Made by a program: the position numbers and the translations under genes
Notes under the pieces: model-generated
The model's database searches: none
What the model saw: the letters and a program-made list of their open reading frames with translations, nothing else
Told to the model about the DNA's origin: nothing
Assembly: GCA_017935865.1 (NCBI GenBank)
Contig: JAGBGT010000070.1
Location: forward strand, 1-32,407
Direction: 5' to 3'
Source: Ruminococcus sp.
GTDB taxonomy: Bacteria > Bacillota > Clostridia > Oscillospirales > Ruminococcaceae
Length of the DNA: 32,407 bases
Shown here: in pieces, positions 1 through 6,095 of the stretch
Layout: each line of letters opens with the position of its first letter
Numbering within the stretch: the first letter of the stretch is position 1

Positions 1-143
1 AGTGACGGTAAAAACGATGATAAAGTTACCGTCACGCAGAGGTGTCTTGAAGTGTCACAAACGTCTATACAGCGTTGATTGCGGTGCGTGTCGGTAGAAA
101 TTTCAATGCAAAGTTACTGTCACGGAATAAAGTTACTGTCACG
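1..143. repeat. Short repeated TTACYGTCACG motifs near the end of a mobile element
   Basis: The 15-base word AAAGTTACYGTCACG occurs at 22-36 (Y=C), 110-124 (Y=T) and 129-143 (Y=T). The first 10 bases of the window (AGTGACGGTA) are the reverse complement of the same core, so 2-10 and 27-35 form an inverted pair. The two T-type copies are 19 bases apart start to start. Such closely spaced repeats can be protein-binding iterons, element-end repeats or remnants of a tandem array. The window starts inside this region, so its full extent is unseen. Confidence 0.6.
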
Positions 144-535
144 CTCAATTCAGCCGAAATTCGCCCTCCTTTTTTAAATGGAGTAATTACACCACAAAAT
201 CAGTTGAGGGCGAAATATGCTCTGAATTTGCAGAGTATGAACGCATTAAAACGGAGATAAAATAAGATTGGATTTTGCCAGAAATGTGGGATTCGATAGA
301 GTCCTCCAACGAGGGCAAGCATAGCGCATGGCTTGCCGCCTGCGCCTTCAAGACGTGAGAACCCGAACCCCTTTTCAGAAAAACAAGCACTTGAAATCGG
401 TGCGTAACGAATCGGTTTGTAGTGAATGCATTTTTGGCTTGTAGTCCAAAAGTACAATTATATAAATATTCTCCCAATAAATAATTGTAAGCGAAAGCTT
501 ATGAAATAAAAAATACAAGAACGGAGTGATCTAAA
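144..535. other. Gene-poor stretch of the mobile element; possible transfer or regulatory site
   Basis: I see no convincing gene here. The short reading frames on both strands lack ribosome binding sites and have non-protein-like composition. Two structures are visible. One is a 9-base inverted repeat, TTCGCCCTC at 160-168 with GAGGGCGAA at 206-214. The other is a tight hairpin, TTTTGG at 432-437 with CCAAAA at 446-451. A compact inverted repeat in a non-coding stretch upstream of element genes could be an origin of transfer, but no relaxase gene is in the window and no nick site can be assigned. Confidence 0.3.
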
Positions 536-676
536 ATGTTCAAAGGCAAATCAACTTATGACGTAAACAGGAGAGTGATATATTGGCAAAGAAAATTGAA
601 GTCCCTAAGATTAATCAGGTTGTTGTTCAGTACAATGGTAATGAAAAAGCATTTGATTTCTTTATGGAATCCATGA
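536..676 (+). CDS. Possible 46-residue basic small protein (hypothetical)
   Basis: A short frame opens with ATG at 536 behind a good ribosome binding site (GGAG, 9 bases upstream) and ends at TGA 674-676. The product is basic, starting MFKGKSTYDVNRRVIYWQRK and ending in a hydrophobic stretch. It overlaps the next small frame (583-765) by 94 bases in another phase, so at most part of each is likely to be a real product. The first 25 or so residues look protein-like and the remainder may be read-through of the overlapping gene. I do not recognise the family. It could be a small accessory protein of the element, or the start of a gene now broken by frameshifts. Confidence 0.25.
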   Translation: MFKGKSTYDVNRRVIYWQRKLKSLRLIRLLFSTMVMKKHLISLWNP

Positions 677-765
677 TTAATGAGTTTCTCAATTCATGTA
701 GTATTGCCAAAGCTGAACAGAATCATTTTATTGATAACGTAGAAATTATTGAGAAATCGTCTTAA
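583..765 (+). CDS. Small hypothetical protein preceding the recombinase, possibly frameshifted at its 3' end
   Basis: The frame starts at TTG 583 with AGGAG at 569-573, nine bases upstream, and gives 60 residues (MAKKIEVPKINQVVVQYN...). It has no recognisable domain, signal peptide or membrane segment. It ends at TAA 763-765, but immediately afterwards the frame one base back stays open from 753 to 857. That frame gives plausible protein (...LNAGLAGRYVVVSVVAQAL...) and ends in an ATGA overlap with the recombinase start. This suggests a product of about 92 residues originally, broken by one indel between about 753 and 763 or joined by a -1 frameshift. Small genes ahead of large serine recombinases are common in Firmicutes mobile elements, so an accessory role is possible but unproven. 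Confidence 0.5.
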   Translation: MAKKIEVPKINQVVVQYNGNEKAFDFFMESMINEFLNSCSIAKAEQNHFIDNVEIIEKSS

Positions 766-857
766 ATGCTGGACTTGCAGGTCGTTATGTGGTAGTGTCT
801 GTTGTAGCACAGGCACTCCATAACGTACCTGTCAACTTTAAGGCTGATAAAATATGA
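753..857 (+). pseudogene. Start-less open frame, probable continuation of the 583 gene in the -1 frame
   Basis: This frame has no ATG, GTG or TTG start behind a ribosome binding site, and it is closed upstream by TGA 750-752. It encodes 34 residues of ordinary protein composition and its TGA (855-857) overlaps the recombinase ATG (854-856) as ATGA, the usual arrangement for translationally coupled genes. The upstream gene in the adjacent frame stops at 765. I infer a -1 shift in or near GAGAAATCG (751-759). It is either a mutation that made the small gene a pseudogene or, less likely, a programmed shift. No canonical slippery heptamer is visible. Confidence 0.4.
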
Positions 858-2446
858 GAGCTTGGTTATACTACAGACTTTCCCGTGACGAAGATCAAGA
901 AATGAATAGTCTGCATAATCAAAGGCAGATTCTGGTTGACTATGCAGAGCAGCATGGATATGAAATCGTTGGTGAAAGCTTCGATGATAACGTCACAGGA
1001 ATGACATTTGCCCGTGAGGGAATCGGTAAAATTGAAGATGCTGTTGAAGCTGGATTGGTTGATACCATACTTGTAAAAGATCTTTCAAGACTTGGTCGAC
1101 ACAGAACGCAGACAGCAATATTCATTGACTACCTCAGCGAAAATAATGTAAACGTAATATCTGTTACAGAGGGAATAAACTCGGCTGATGAAAATGATGA
1201 TCTTATCATCGGATTCAAGCAGATTGTAAATGACCTTTATGCTAAAGACATAAGCAAAAAAGTCCGTGCAGGTGTTCGTCAGAAGCAAAAGGACAAAGGA
1301 CTTGTAGAAACGCTACCACTCGGATATTACAAGGATAAAAATCTGAATAAGGTTCTGATTGATGAAGTGGGAGCTGAGATAGTTCGTGAAGTATTCAATC
1401 TGTATGTACAGGGTTATGGACTTACCACCATAGCCAAGATGATGAATGCAAAGGGAATTAAATCTCCCGAATATTATCAGCGACGCAGGCTTGCAGATTG
1501 GAAACCTGAAATATCAAAGAAATATTTATGGGTACAGACATCTGTGAAAAGGATACTCACAAATGAATTGTATATCGGAGTTATGGTAAATCACAAGACA
1601 GTAACAAATAAAATCAGAAAGACAAAGACACAAGTTCCGAAAGATGAACAATATCGACATGAGAATTTCTGTGAACCGATTATAGAAGAAAGCGTATGGA
1701 ATCAGGCACAGTTTCTGTTATCGCAGAGAGCTGTAATAAAGCCACGCTCCAAGAATGGGAACAAGCTTCACAGGTACACAGGCATAATCAAATGTGCTGA
1801 TTGTGGTTCAAGTATGATTGCAAGGAAACGGAAATGGAGAGGTAATGAATATACGGAATACACTTGTAACAGCTGTCACAGATATGGAAAGCAATATTGC
1901 ACTCCGCACACAGTCAGAGAGAGTCAGCTTGATGAGCTTGTAGTAGATGAGATTCGACAGCTTCATGAGTATATACTCTCGGAGAGTGAAAAATACGATA
2001 AGATAGTCCGTGACTGGAATCAGAAGAAACCGCTTTATGATAAGCAGATTGAAAGCCATGAAAACTCAATAAATGGATTGAATAAGCAAATCGAGGAGCT
2101 GATAATAGAGAGGATATCAGACCGTGAACACGCTGAAATTTACAACAGGATGATAGCTGAACGAGAATCCCAAATTGAAGAACACCGCAACAAAATCAAT
2201 GAATGCAGAGAATACGACAAGGTCAGCAAGCAGAAGCACAAGGATTACAAAGAAGCCTCACAGGTTATTCAAGGGATAATTGATGAAGGAATCATAAGCG
2301 ACACACATCTCAGAATGCTGGTGAATCAGGTTCAGATTCATCAGAATGAAGATAAATCACTCGACATTAAATTCAGAATGAATGGAAACTGGAATGGTGG
2401 TGTGGCGGTTTATGTTGAGCCTGAAAATGAAGTAATAACTTGCTGA
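854..2446 (+). CDS. Large serine recombinase (site-specific integrase of a mobile element)
   Basis: This 530-residue protein has the full large-serine-recombinase layout. An N-terminal resolvase domain carries the catalytic region YYRLSRDE with nucleophile Ser10 and Arg8, and KDLSRLGR follows near residue 75. Then come the recombinase DNA-binding domain (about 165-280), a zinc ribbon with C314, C317, C338, C341 and C349, and a long charged coiled coil (about 370-470). Enzymes of this family integrate and excise phages, transposons and ICEs through a 5'-phosphoserine intermediate, often aided by a directionality factor. The start overlaps the preceding open frame as ATGA. The gene is the last on the element side, facing the tRNA-Leu scar at 2499-2746, which makes that scar the natural candidate att site. 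Composition is more A/T-rich than the chromosomal genes, as expected for acquired DNA. Confidence 0.93.
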   Translation: MRAWLYYRLSRDEDQEMNSLHNQRQILVDYAEQHGYEIVGESFDDNVTGMTFAREGIGKIEDAVEAGLVDTILVKDLSRLGRHRTQTAIFIDYLSENNVNVISVTEGINSADENDDLIIGFKQIVNDLYAKDISKKVRAGVRQKQKDKGLVETLPLGYYKDKNLNKVLIDEVGAEIVREVFNLYVQGYGLTTIAKMMNAKGIKSPEYYQRRRLADWKPEISKKYLWVQTSVKRILTNELYIGVMVNHKTVTNKIRKTKTQVPKDEQYRHENFCEPIIEESVWNQAQFLLSQRAVIKPRSKNGNKLHRYTGIIKCADCGSSMIARKRKWRGNEYTEYTCNSCHRYGKQYCTPHTVRESQLDELVVDEIRQLHEYILSESEKYDKIVRDWNQKKPLYDKQIESHENSINGLNKQIEELIIERISDREHAEIYNRMIAERESQIEEHRNKINECREYDKVSKQKHKDYKEASQVIQGIIDEGIISDTHLRMLVNQVQIHQNEDKSLDIKFRMNGNWNGGVAVYVEPENEVITC

Positions 2447-2460
2447 TAGCTATATGTGAA

Positions 2461-2489
2461 AAGGCTTCCCGATTTATTCGAGAAGCCTT
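2461..2489. terminator. Hairpin between the recombinase and tRNA-Leu, usable in both directions
   Basis: AAGGCTTC (2461-2468) pairs with GAAGCCTT (2482-2489) around a 13-base loop. Read on the minus strand, the stem follows the tRNA-Leu and is followed by TTTTC, fitting an intrinsic terminator for the tRNA. Read on the plus strand, it lies just after the recombinase stop, with a weaker T-rich tail. Confidence 0.7.
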
Positions 2490-2498
2490 GATTCTTTA

Positions 2499-2585
2499 TG
2501 GTGCGGATAACAGGAGTTGAACCTGCACCGGGTTGCCCCGACTGGCACCTGAAGCCAGCGCGTCTGCCTATTCCGCCATATCCGC
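2499..2585 (-). tRNA. tRNA-Leu (anticodon CAG)
   Basis: On the minus strand the acceptor arms GCGGATA and TATCCGC pair, followed by an encoded CCA (2499-2501). The anticodon stem is CTGGC/GCCAG around loop TTCAGGT, giving anticodon CAG, which reads CUG leucine codons. A long variable arm (CGGGGCAACCCG) and a T arm with GGTTCAACTCC are present, all typical of a class II leucine tRNA of 87 bases. The nearest promoter is at 2800-2828, so the transcript first passes through a broken tRNA-Leu (2709-2746). The hairpin at 2461-2489 is a suitable terminator. Confidence 0.95.
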
Positions 2586-2708
2586 TTATTTTTTGAATCC
2601 GTAATTTTTACTCGGTCGGACTCTTTACCGAGGTGGATTTCATAAGAAATTGTTCCACTCAACTGTTGTGATGATGACGAAATGAATAAATTCAATAGCG
2701 TGACGCTA
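2586..2708. other. Spacer between the intact and the broken tRNA-Leu; candidate attachment-site DNA
   Basis: There is no gene here. The stretch ends in a near-perfect palindrome, TAGCGT-G-ACGCTA at 2696-2708, directly abutting the point where the second tRNA-Leu loses its tRNA character. The core GTGACG also occurs in the inverted motif at the left end of the window (GTGACGGTA, 2-10). The stretch may be element DNA next to the crossover point, but the precise att core cannot be fixed without the unoccupied site. Confidence 0.35.
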
Positions 2709-2746
2709 CCCGAAGCTAGCGCGTCTGCCTATTCCGCCACACCTGC
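2709..2746 (-). pseudogene. 5' half of a second tRNA-Leu, truncated after the anticodon loop
   Basis: On the minus strand this begins GCAGGTGTGGCGGAATAGGC, a leucine-tRNA acceptor 5' strand and D arm, continues to the anticodon stem CTAGC and loop TTCGGGT, and then stops resembling a tRNA. The expected GCTAG 3' stem strand, variable arm and T arm are absent. Bases 2712-2739 match the intact tRNA (2551-2578) at 27 of 28 positions, but the acceptor sequences differ (GCAGGTG against GCGGATA), so it is not a simple duplication. The loop as it stands would read CGG, not a leucine anticodon. I infer disruption by integration of the neighbouring element. Confidence 0.75.
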
Positions 2747-2799
2747 CTATTAAGAAGATGAAACTCAGTCAGATTTGACCTCACTCACATTGCTTATAT

Positions 2800-2828
2800 A
2801 TTATATCATACATTTTTCCATTTGTCAA
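2800..2828 (-). promoter_or_regulatory. Consensus sigma-A promoter for the tRNA-Leu locus
   Basis: On the minus strand, -35 TTGACA (2828-2823) and -10 TATAAT (2805-2800) are separated by 17 bases, a perfect match to the vegetative consensus. Transcription would start near 2793 and run through the broken and then the intact tRNA-Leu. Such a strong promoter is typical of stable RNA genes. Confidence 0.85.
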
Positions 2829-2853
2829 TAGTTTTCTGAAGTTAAAAGAAAAA

Positions 2854-2899
2854 AATAATTTGGCAGGCAGGCAAATCAGTCACTGCCTGCCGAATTATT
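2854..2899. terminator. Strong bidirectional terminator after the efp-CD1247 unit
   Basis: AATAATTTGGCAGGCA (2854-2869) pairs with TGCCTGCCGAATTATT (2884-2899) with one mismatch, around a 14-base loop. The flanking A/T runs give U-tracts on both strands. It lies just past the stop of the minus-strand gene at 2905 and separates it from the tRNA promoter. Confidence 0.88.
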
Positions 2900-2904
2900 A
2901 ATAA

Positions 2905-3390
2905 TTACTTCTCGTCTGTGCCATCCTCAGCCTCATCAGAAGGCTCAAAATCCTCGATCGTAAGATCGTCACAGTCAAACTCCAGAAGCTCGTTGCAGTT
3001 TGGGCAGTTAATGCTTCCCTCTTCCAACATTCCTTCATCCACAAGAATAGTATCGCCGCAGGAGGGGCAAGTGATCTCATAAAGCTCATCGTCATCGAAG
3101 TCAAACTCATCGTCCTCTTCGTCGTCATCCTCAGAATACTCGTCGCATTCCTCGCAGTCAATATCATCTTCATCGTAAATGTCATCCTCAACCTGACCGA
3201 GATCCTGGTCGAGAATATCGCAAAGCTCTGTCAGCTCATCCACCTGTGACTGGAGATCTTCCACATAAGCGACCATTTCGCTCATGACCTCGGACATTTT
3301 AAGGATAGCCTTGCCCTCCTTAGTGCTGCCGTCGATCTCCATGCCATCCAGCATTCCCTGCAAATAAGACATTTTCTCAGTAAGCTTCAT
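2905..3390 (-). CDS. CD1247-family acidic zinc-ribbon protein
   Basis: A 161-residue acidic protein. The N-terminal part (about 1-65, MKLTEKMSYLQGMLDGM...) is a helical, coiled-coil-prone region resembling the CD1247 N-terminal domain of Clostridia. An extremely Asp/Glu-rich linker follows (about 68-103), then a C-terminal zinc ribbon with CPSC and CPNC pairs, then another acidic tail. A strong ribosome binding site (AAGGAGGG) precedes the ATG at 3390. It sits 57 bases downstream of efp with no terminator between, so the two are probably co-transcribed from the promoter at 4113-4141. The neighbourhood with efp is, from memory, recurrent in Clostridia. The molecular role is unknown. The zinc ribbon and acidity suggest protein or RNA contact, but this is inference. 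Confidence 0.8.
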   Translation of the reverse strand: MKLTEKMSYLQGMLDGMEIDGSTKEGKAILKMSEVMSEMVAYVEDLQSQVDELTELCDILDQDLGQVEDDIYDEDDIDCEECDEYSEDDDEEDDEFDFDDDELYEITCPSCGDTILVDEGMLEEGSINCPNCNELLEFDCDDLTIEDFEPSDEAEDGTDEK

Positions 3391-3447
3391 AATTATATAC
3401 CCTCCTTGATATCAGCCGAACATCGCCGGCTATTTTTCACGCGCAAA

Positions 3448-4005
3448 TTATGCTCTTGACATATATTCGCCGGTACGTGTATCCACCTGGATCTTCTCGC
3501 CCTCGTCGATGAACAGCGGAACCTTGATCTCTGCGCCGGTCTCGAGAGTAGCGGGCTTTGTAGCGTTTGTTGCAGTATCGCCCTTGAAGCCGGGGTCTGT
3601 CTGTGTAACTACCAGTTCAACGAAGTTGGGCGGCTCAACGCCGAAAACACTGCCCTTGTATGACAGGATCTTACAGATCATCTCTTCCTTAACGAACTTG
3701 AAGTTATCGCCAAGAACAGATGCGCTGATAGGAAGCTGCTCGTATGTCTCCATATCCATGAAGTAGTAAAGATCGCCGTCATTGTAGCTGTACTGCATAT
3801 CCTTTCTCTCAACAAAAGCTGTGGGGAACTTTGCAGTAGGGTTGAAAGAAGTCTCAACAACAGAACCGGTAATAACATTCTTATACTTGGTTCTTACAAA
3901 AGCTGCACCTTTACCGGGCTTAACATGCTGAAATTCAACTACCTGAACAACCTGTCCGTCCAGCTCAAAGGTTACGCCGTTTCTGAAATCGCCTGCTGAA
4001 ATCAT
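3448..4005 (-). CDS. efp: Elongation factor P
   Basis: A 185-residue protein, the standard EF-P length. EF-P binds ribosomes stalled on polyproline stretches and stimulates peptide bond formation. The KOW-like N-domain contains the conserved tip KPGKG with Lys32, the position post-translationally modified in Bacillus. Two OB-type domains follow, ending in the usual basic terminus ([11 protein letters not shown]). I chose ATG 4005 ([10 protein letters not shown]) because GGAGGT lies about 10 bases upstream. A frame extending to 4050 has no such signal. The gene is the first of a two-gene unit with CD1247. No modification enzyme gene is in the window. Confidence 0.97.
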   Translation of the reverse strand: MISAGDFRNGVTFELDGQVVQVVEFQHVKPGKGAAFVRTKYKNVITGSVVETSFNPTAKFPTAFVERKDMQYSYNDGDLYYFMDMETYEQLPISASVLGDNFKFVKEEMICKILSYKGSVFGVEPPNFVELVVTQTDPGFKGDTATNATKPATLETGAEIKVPLFIDEGEKIQVDTRTGEYMSRA

Positions 4006-4112
4006 ATTAATTATACCTCCATCGTCCGGTTTCAAAGAAAGTCGGACCAATTATAAACTTGACCGGAAATTGAAGCCGAAGCCCACTTCTCCGAACCATA
4101 ATTATATGTATC

Positions 4113-4141
4113 ATTATATCATATTTTAAAACGCTTTGCAA
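4113..4141 (-). promoter_or_regulatory. Sigma-A-like promoter of efp
   Basis: On the minus strand, -35 TTGCAA (4141-4136) and -10 TATAAT (4118-4113) have a 17-base spacer. The predicted start near 4106 leaves a 5' leader of about 100 bases before efp. The promoter lies in the gap after pepQ, marking a new transcription unit. Confidence 0.8.
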
Positions 4142-4158
4142 TACCTAAAATGATATTA

Positions 4159-5232
4159 TTACAAAGATATTATATTTTTTGCACATTTCGTCAAATTTAT
4201 ACAGCCATTTTCGGTTAAAATGACAAAATCCTCTATGCGAACGCCGAATTTCCCCGGCAGATATATACCCGGCTCTACGGTAATCACAGAGCCTACTTTC
4301 AGTTTGCTGCTATATTTTGGCGCAGCATTGGGAGCTTCGTGTATCTCCAGTCCGACGCCGTGTCCGAGAGAATGTCCGAAATTCTCGCCATAGCCAGTCT
4401 GCTCAATAATATGTCTGGCAGCGAAGTCAAGCTCCGAGCCGGAAATTCCTGGCCTCGCAGCATCAATAGCCGCTGCCTGAGCCTGCAAAACTATGTCGTA
4501 AACTCTTTTCATTTCCTCAGTTGGCTCGCCCACGCAGACAGTCCTGGTCATATCGCTGTGATAGCCTCTGTAGACCGCGCCATAGTCCATGAGCACGAAA
4601 TCGCCCTCCTGCACCTTTGTCTCAGAGGGAACGCCATGGGGCATGGACGTATTTTTTCCCGTGAGGGCAATGGTATCAAAGGACACACGCTCTGCGCCAT
4701 TCTCCAGCATCACCCTGTCAAGCTCCAGGGCGATCTGCCTCTCCGTGACGCCCGGATGGATAAACCTCAATATGCTGTCGAAAGCGATCTCAGCTATTTC
4801 CTGCGCCTTTCTGATGCACGCCAGTTCCTCGGCGTCCTTGACCATACGCATGGAGTCGATCGCATTGCTGAGAACATCGGTGTCGATGATCTCCACCTCT
4901 CCCCTGATATTCTTTTTCAGGGAGTTGAGGCTGCTCACCGTCATTTCTCTCGACTCTATCGCCATATTTTTTGCACCGTGACGCTTTACCAGCTCAATTA
5001 TCATCGGCATCAGGCGCTTTCCAGGGTCGATCACCTCTGCGTCCCTTACCGTTGCCCTCGCCTTTTCAATGTAGCGAAAATCAATAAGCAGGTACGCCTT
5101 GTCACGAAAGGCAAGAAATGTTCCGGCAGATGAACGCATCCCCGTGAAATAAGCTCTGTTCACATCAGAGGTTATAATCGCGCAGTCCACGCTTTTCGGC
5201 AGTTTCACGAAAAGCTTCTCAGTTCTCGTCAT
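4159..5232 (-). CDS. pepQ: Xaa-Pro peptidase, M24 (pita-bread) family
   Basis: A 357-residue metallopeptidase that removes N-terminal residues next to proline, or splits Xaa-Pro dipeptides. The N-terminal creatinase-like domain (about 1-130) is followed by the M24 catalytic domain. The five metal ligands are visible: Asp and Asp in DYGAVYRGYHSDMTRT, His in GHSLGHGVGLEIHE, Glu in TVEPGIY and Glu in RIEDFV. ATG 5232 is chosen because GGAGATG lies just upstream and the sequence then begins MTRTEKLF. A frame extending to 5262 would run inside aroQ. Only one base separates it from the aroQ stop, so the pair is co-translated. The symbol follows common usage; aminopeptidase P-like (YqhT) is an equally valid name. 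Confidence 0.9.
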   Translation of the reverse strand: MTRTEKLFVKLPKSVDCAIITSDVNRAYFTGMRSSAGTFLAFRDKAYLLIDFRYIEKARATVRDAEVIDPGKRLMPMIIELVKRHGAKNMAIESREMTVSSLNSLKKNIRGEVEIIDTDVLSNAIDSMRMVKDAEELACIRKAQEIAEIAFDSILRFIHPGVTERQIALELDRVMLENGAERVSFDTIALTGKNTSMPHGVPSETKVQEGDFVLMDYGAVYRGYHSDMTRTVCVGEPTEEMKRVYDIVLQAQAAAIDAARPGISGSELDFAARHIIEQTGYGENFGHSLGHGVGLEIHEAPNAAPKYSSKLKVGSVITVEPGIYLPGKFGVRIEDFVILTENGCINLTKCAKNIISL

Positions 5233-5233
5233 A

Positions 5234-5665
5234 TCACATCTCCGCCATTGCCTTGACCGCAAGATAATAGCTCATGAAGCCCAGTCCGCAGATACTGCCG
5301 CGGCAGACGGGAGCAATAACAGAGTTTGCCCTGAACTCCTCCCTAGCGTCAATATTGCTGATATGCACCTCGATCACCGGGATCTTTATAGCCGCAATGG
5401 CATCACGTATGGCATAGCTGTAGTGTGTGTACGCACCTGCATTGATTATTACGCCGTCAAAAGTTGTCCGGGCAGCGTGAAGCCTGTCGATTATCGCGCC
5501 CTCATGGTTTGACTGGAATATCTCGCATTCCAATCCCTCTTCCTTGGCTCTGTCGATAATATTTTCGTTGAGCACGTCGATTCCCGAGCTGCCGTAAACT
5601 CCTGGCTCGCGCTCTCCAAGAAGATTGAGATTAGGCCCGTGAATGACCAGAATTTTCTTTACCAT
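5234..5665 (-). CDS. aroQ: 3-dehydroquinate dehydratase, type II
   Basis: A 143-residue cytoplasmic enzyme of the shikimate pathway, converting 3-dehydroquinate to 3-dehydroshikimate by anti elimination as a dodecamer. Type II hallmarks are present: the start HGPNLNLLG, the lid Arg19 and catalytic Tyr24 (GVYG), NAGAYTHYS, the general acid His101 in EVHISN, and REEFRANS. The length is usual for the family. The start ATG 5665 follows GAGGTGATAAT, a strong ribosome binding site. It overlaps nothing upstream and is followed after one base by pepQ. A terminator hairpin (5682-5706) separates it from rpsU, so the promoter for aroQ is not obvious and read-through from rpsU is possible. Confidence 0.96.
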   Translation of the reverse strand: MVKKILVIHGPNLNLLGEREPGVYGSSGIDVLNENIIDRAKEEGLECEIFQSNHEGAIIDRLHAARTTFDGVIINAGAYTHYSYAIRDAIAAIKIPVIEVHISNIDAREEFRANSVIAPVCRGSICGLGFMSYYLAVKAMAEM

Positions 5666-5681
5666 ATTATCACCTCATGAG

Positions 5682-5706
5682 AAAAGCGGACGTAAAACGC
5701 CCGCTT
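5682..5706 (-). terminator. Intrinsic terminator after rpsU
   Basis: On the minus strand, AAGCGG pairs with CCGCTT around a short inner stem (GCG/CG) and an A/T loop, and is followed by a short T run. It lies 34 bases past the rpsU stop and overlaps the leader of aroQ, so partial read-through may feed aroQ-pepQ. Confidence 0.65.
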
Positions 5707-5739
5707 AGTCAACATTATAATGTCATAAGACAAACAAGA

Positions 5740-5913
5740 TCAATACTTGCGCTTACGAGCTGCCTCAGACTTCTTCTTGCGCTTTACGGAAGGCTTCTCG
5801 TAATGTTCTCTTTTACGAACTTCAGCGATAACGCCGTCCTTTGCGCATGATCTCTTAAATCTTTTAAGAGCAGCGTCAAGTGACTCATTCTTGTTAACAC
5901 GAACTTCTGCCAT
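5740..5913 (-). CDS. rpsU: 30S ribosomal protein S21
   Basis: A 57-residue, strongly basic protein reading [20 protein letters not shown] and ending [12 protein letters not shown], the signature of bacterial S21. S21 joins the small subunit late and aids mRNA start-site engagement. ATG 5913 is preceded by AAGGGAGGG, a near-perfect ribosome binding site. The gene is monocistronic or nearly so. A promoter lies at 6040-6068, a structured leader of about 120 bases at 5914-6033, and a terminator at 5682-5706. In many Firmicutes rpsU is paired with yqeY, which is not the case here. Confidence 0.96.
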   Translation of the reverse strand: MAEVRVNKNESLDAALKRFKRSCAKDGVIAEVRKREHYEKPSVKRKKKSEAARKRKY

Positions 5914-5934
5914 TTATCTTTTCCCTCCCTTGTC

Positions 5935-6001
5935 AGAGGTTGCCCATCGGAAACCCCGGGCTATATACCAACGCTCATAGAGCGGCAGTTAGCACACCTC
6001 T
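5935..6001 (-). promoter_or_regulatory. Structured 5' leader of rpsU (candidate autoregulatory element)
   Basis: On the minus strand AGAGGT (6001-5996) pairs with ACCTCT (5940-5935), closing a domain just before the ribosome binding site. Inside it is a perfect hairpin CGCT(C)/GAGCG with a TAT loop, plus a possible CCC/GGG pairing. The leader is about 120 bases from the predicted start, longer than a plain untranslated region needs. Ribosomal protein leaders often bind their own product; whether this one does is inference. Confidence 0.4.
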
Positions 6002-6039
6002 AATTACACATCCAAAAAATGTATAACGAACATATCTTT

Positions 6040-6068
6040 ATTTTACCACATTTATTCGTCTGTGTCAA
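6040..6068 (-). promoter_or_regulatory. Sigma-A-like promoter of rpsU
   Basis: On the minus strand, -35 TTGACA (6068-6063) and -10 TAAAAT (6045-6040) are separated by 17 bases. It is placed between the leuS stop and rpsU, giving rpsU its own strong start. Confidence 0.85.
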
Positions 6069-6095
6069 GGTTTTTTTTCTTTTTTGAAAAATTCG

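Noticed and set aside
187-477. Minus-strand frames of 85-96 residues in the left region
   Set aside because: They overlap each other in different phases, lack ribosome binding sites and have irregular composition.
2709-2746. Second functional tRNA-Leu
   Set aside because: The 3' half of the anticodon stem, variable arm, T arm and acceptor 3' strand are missing.
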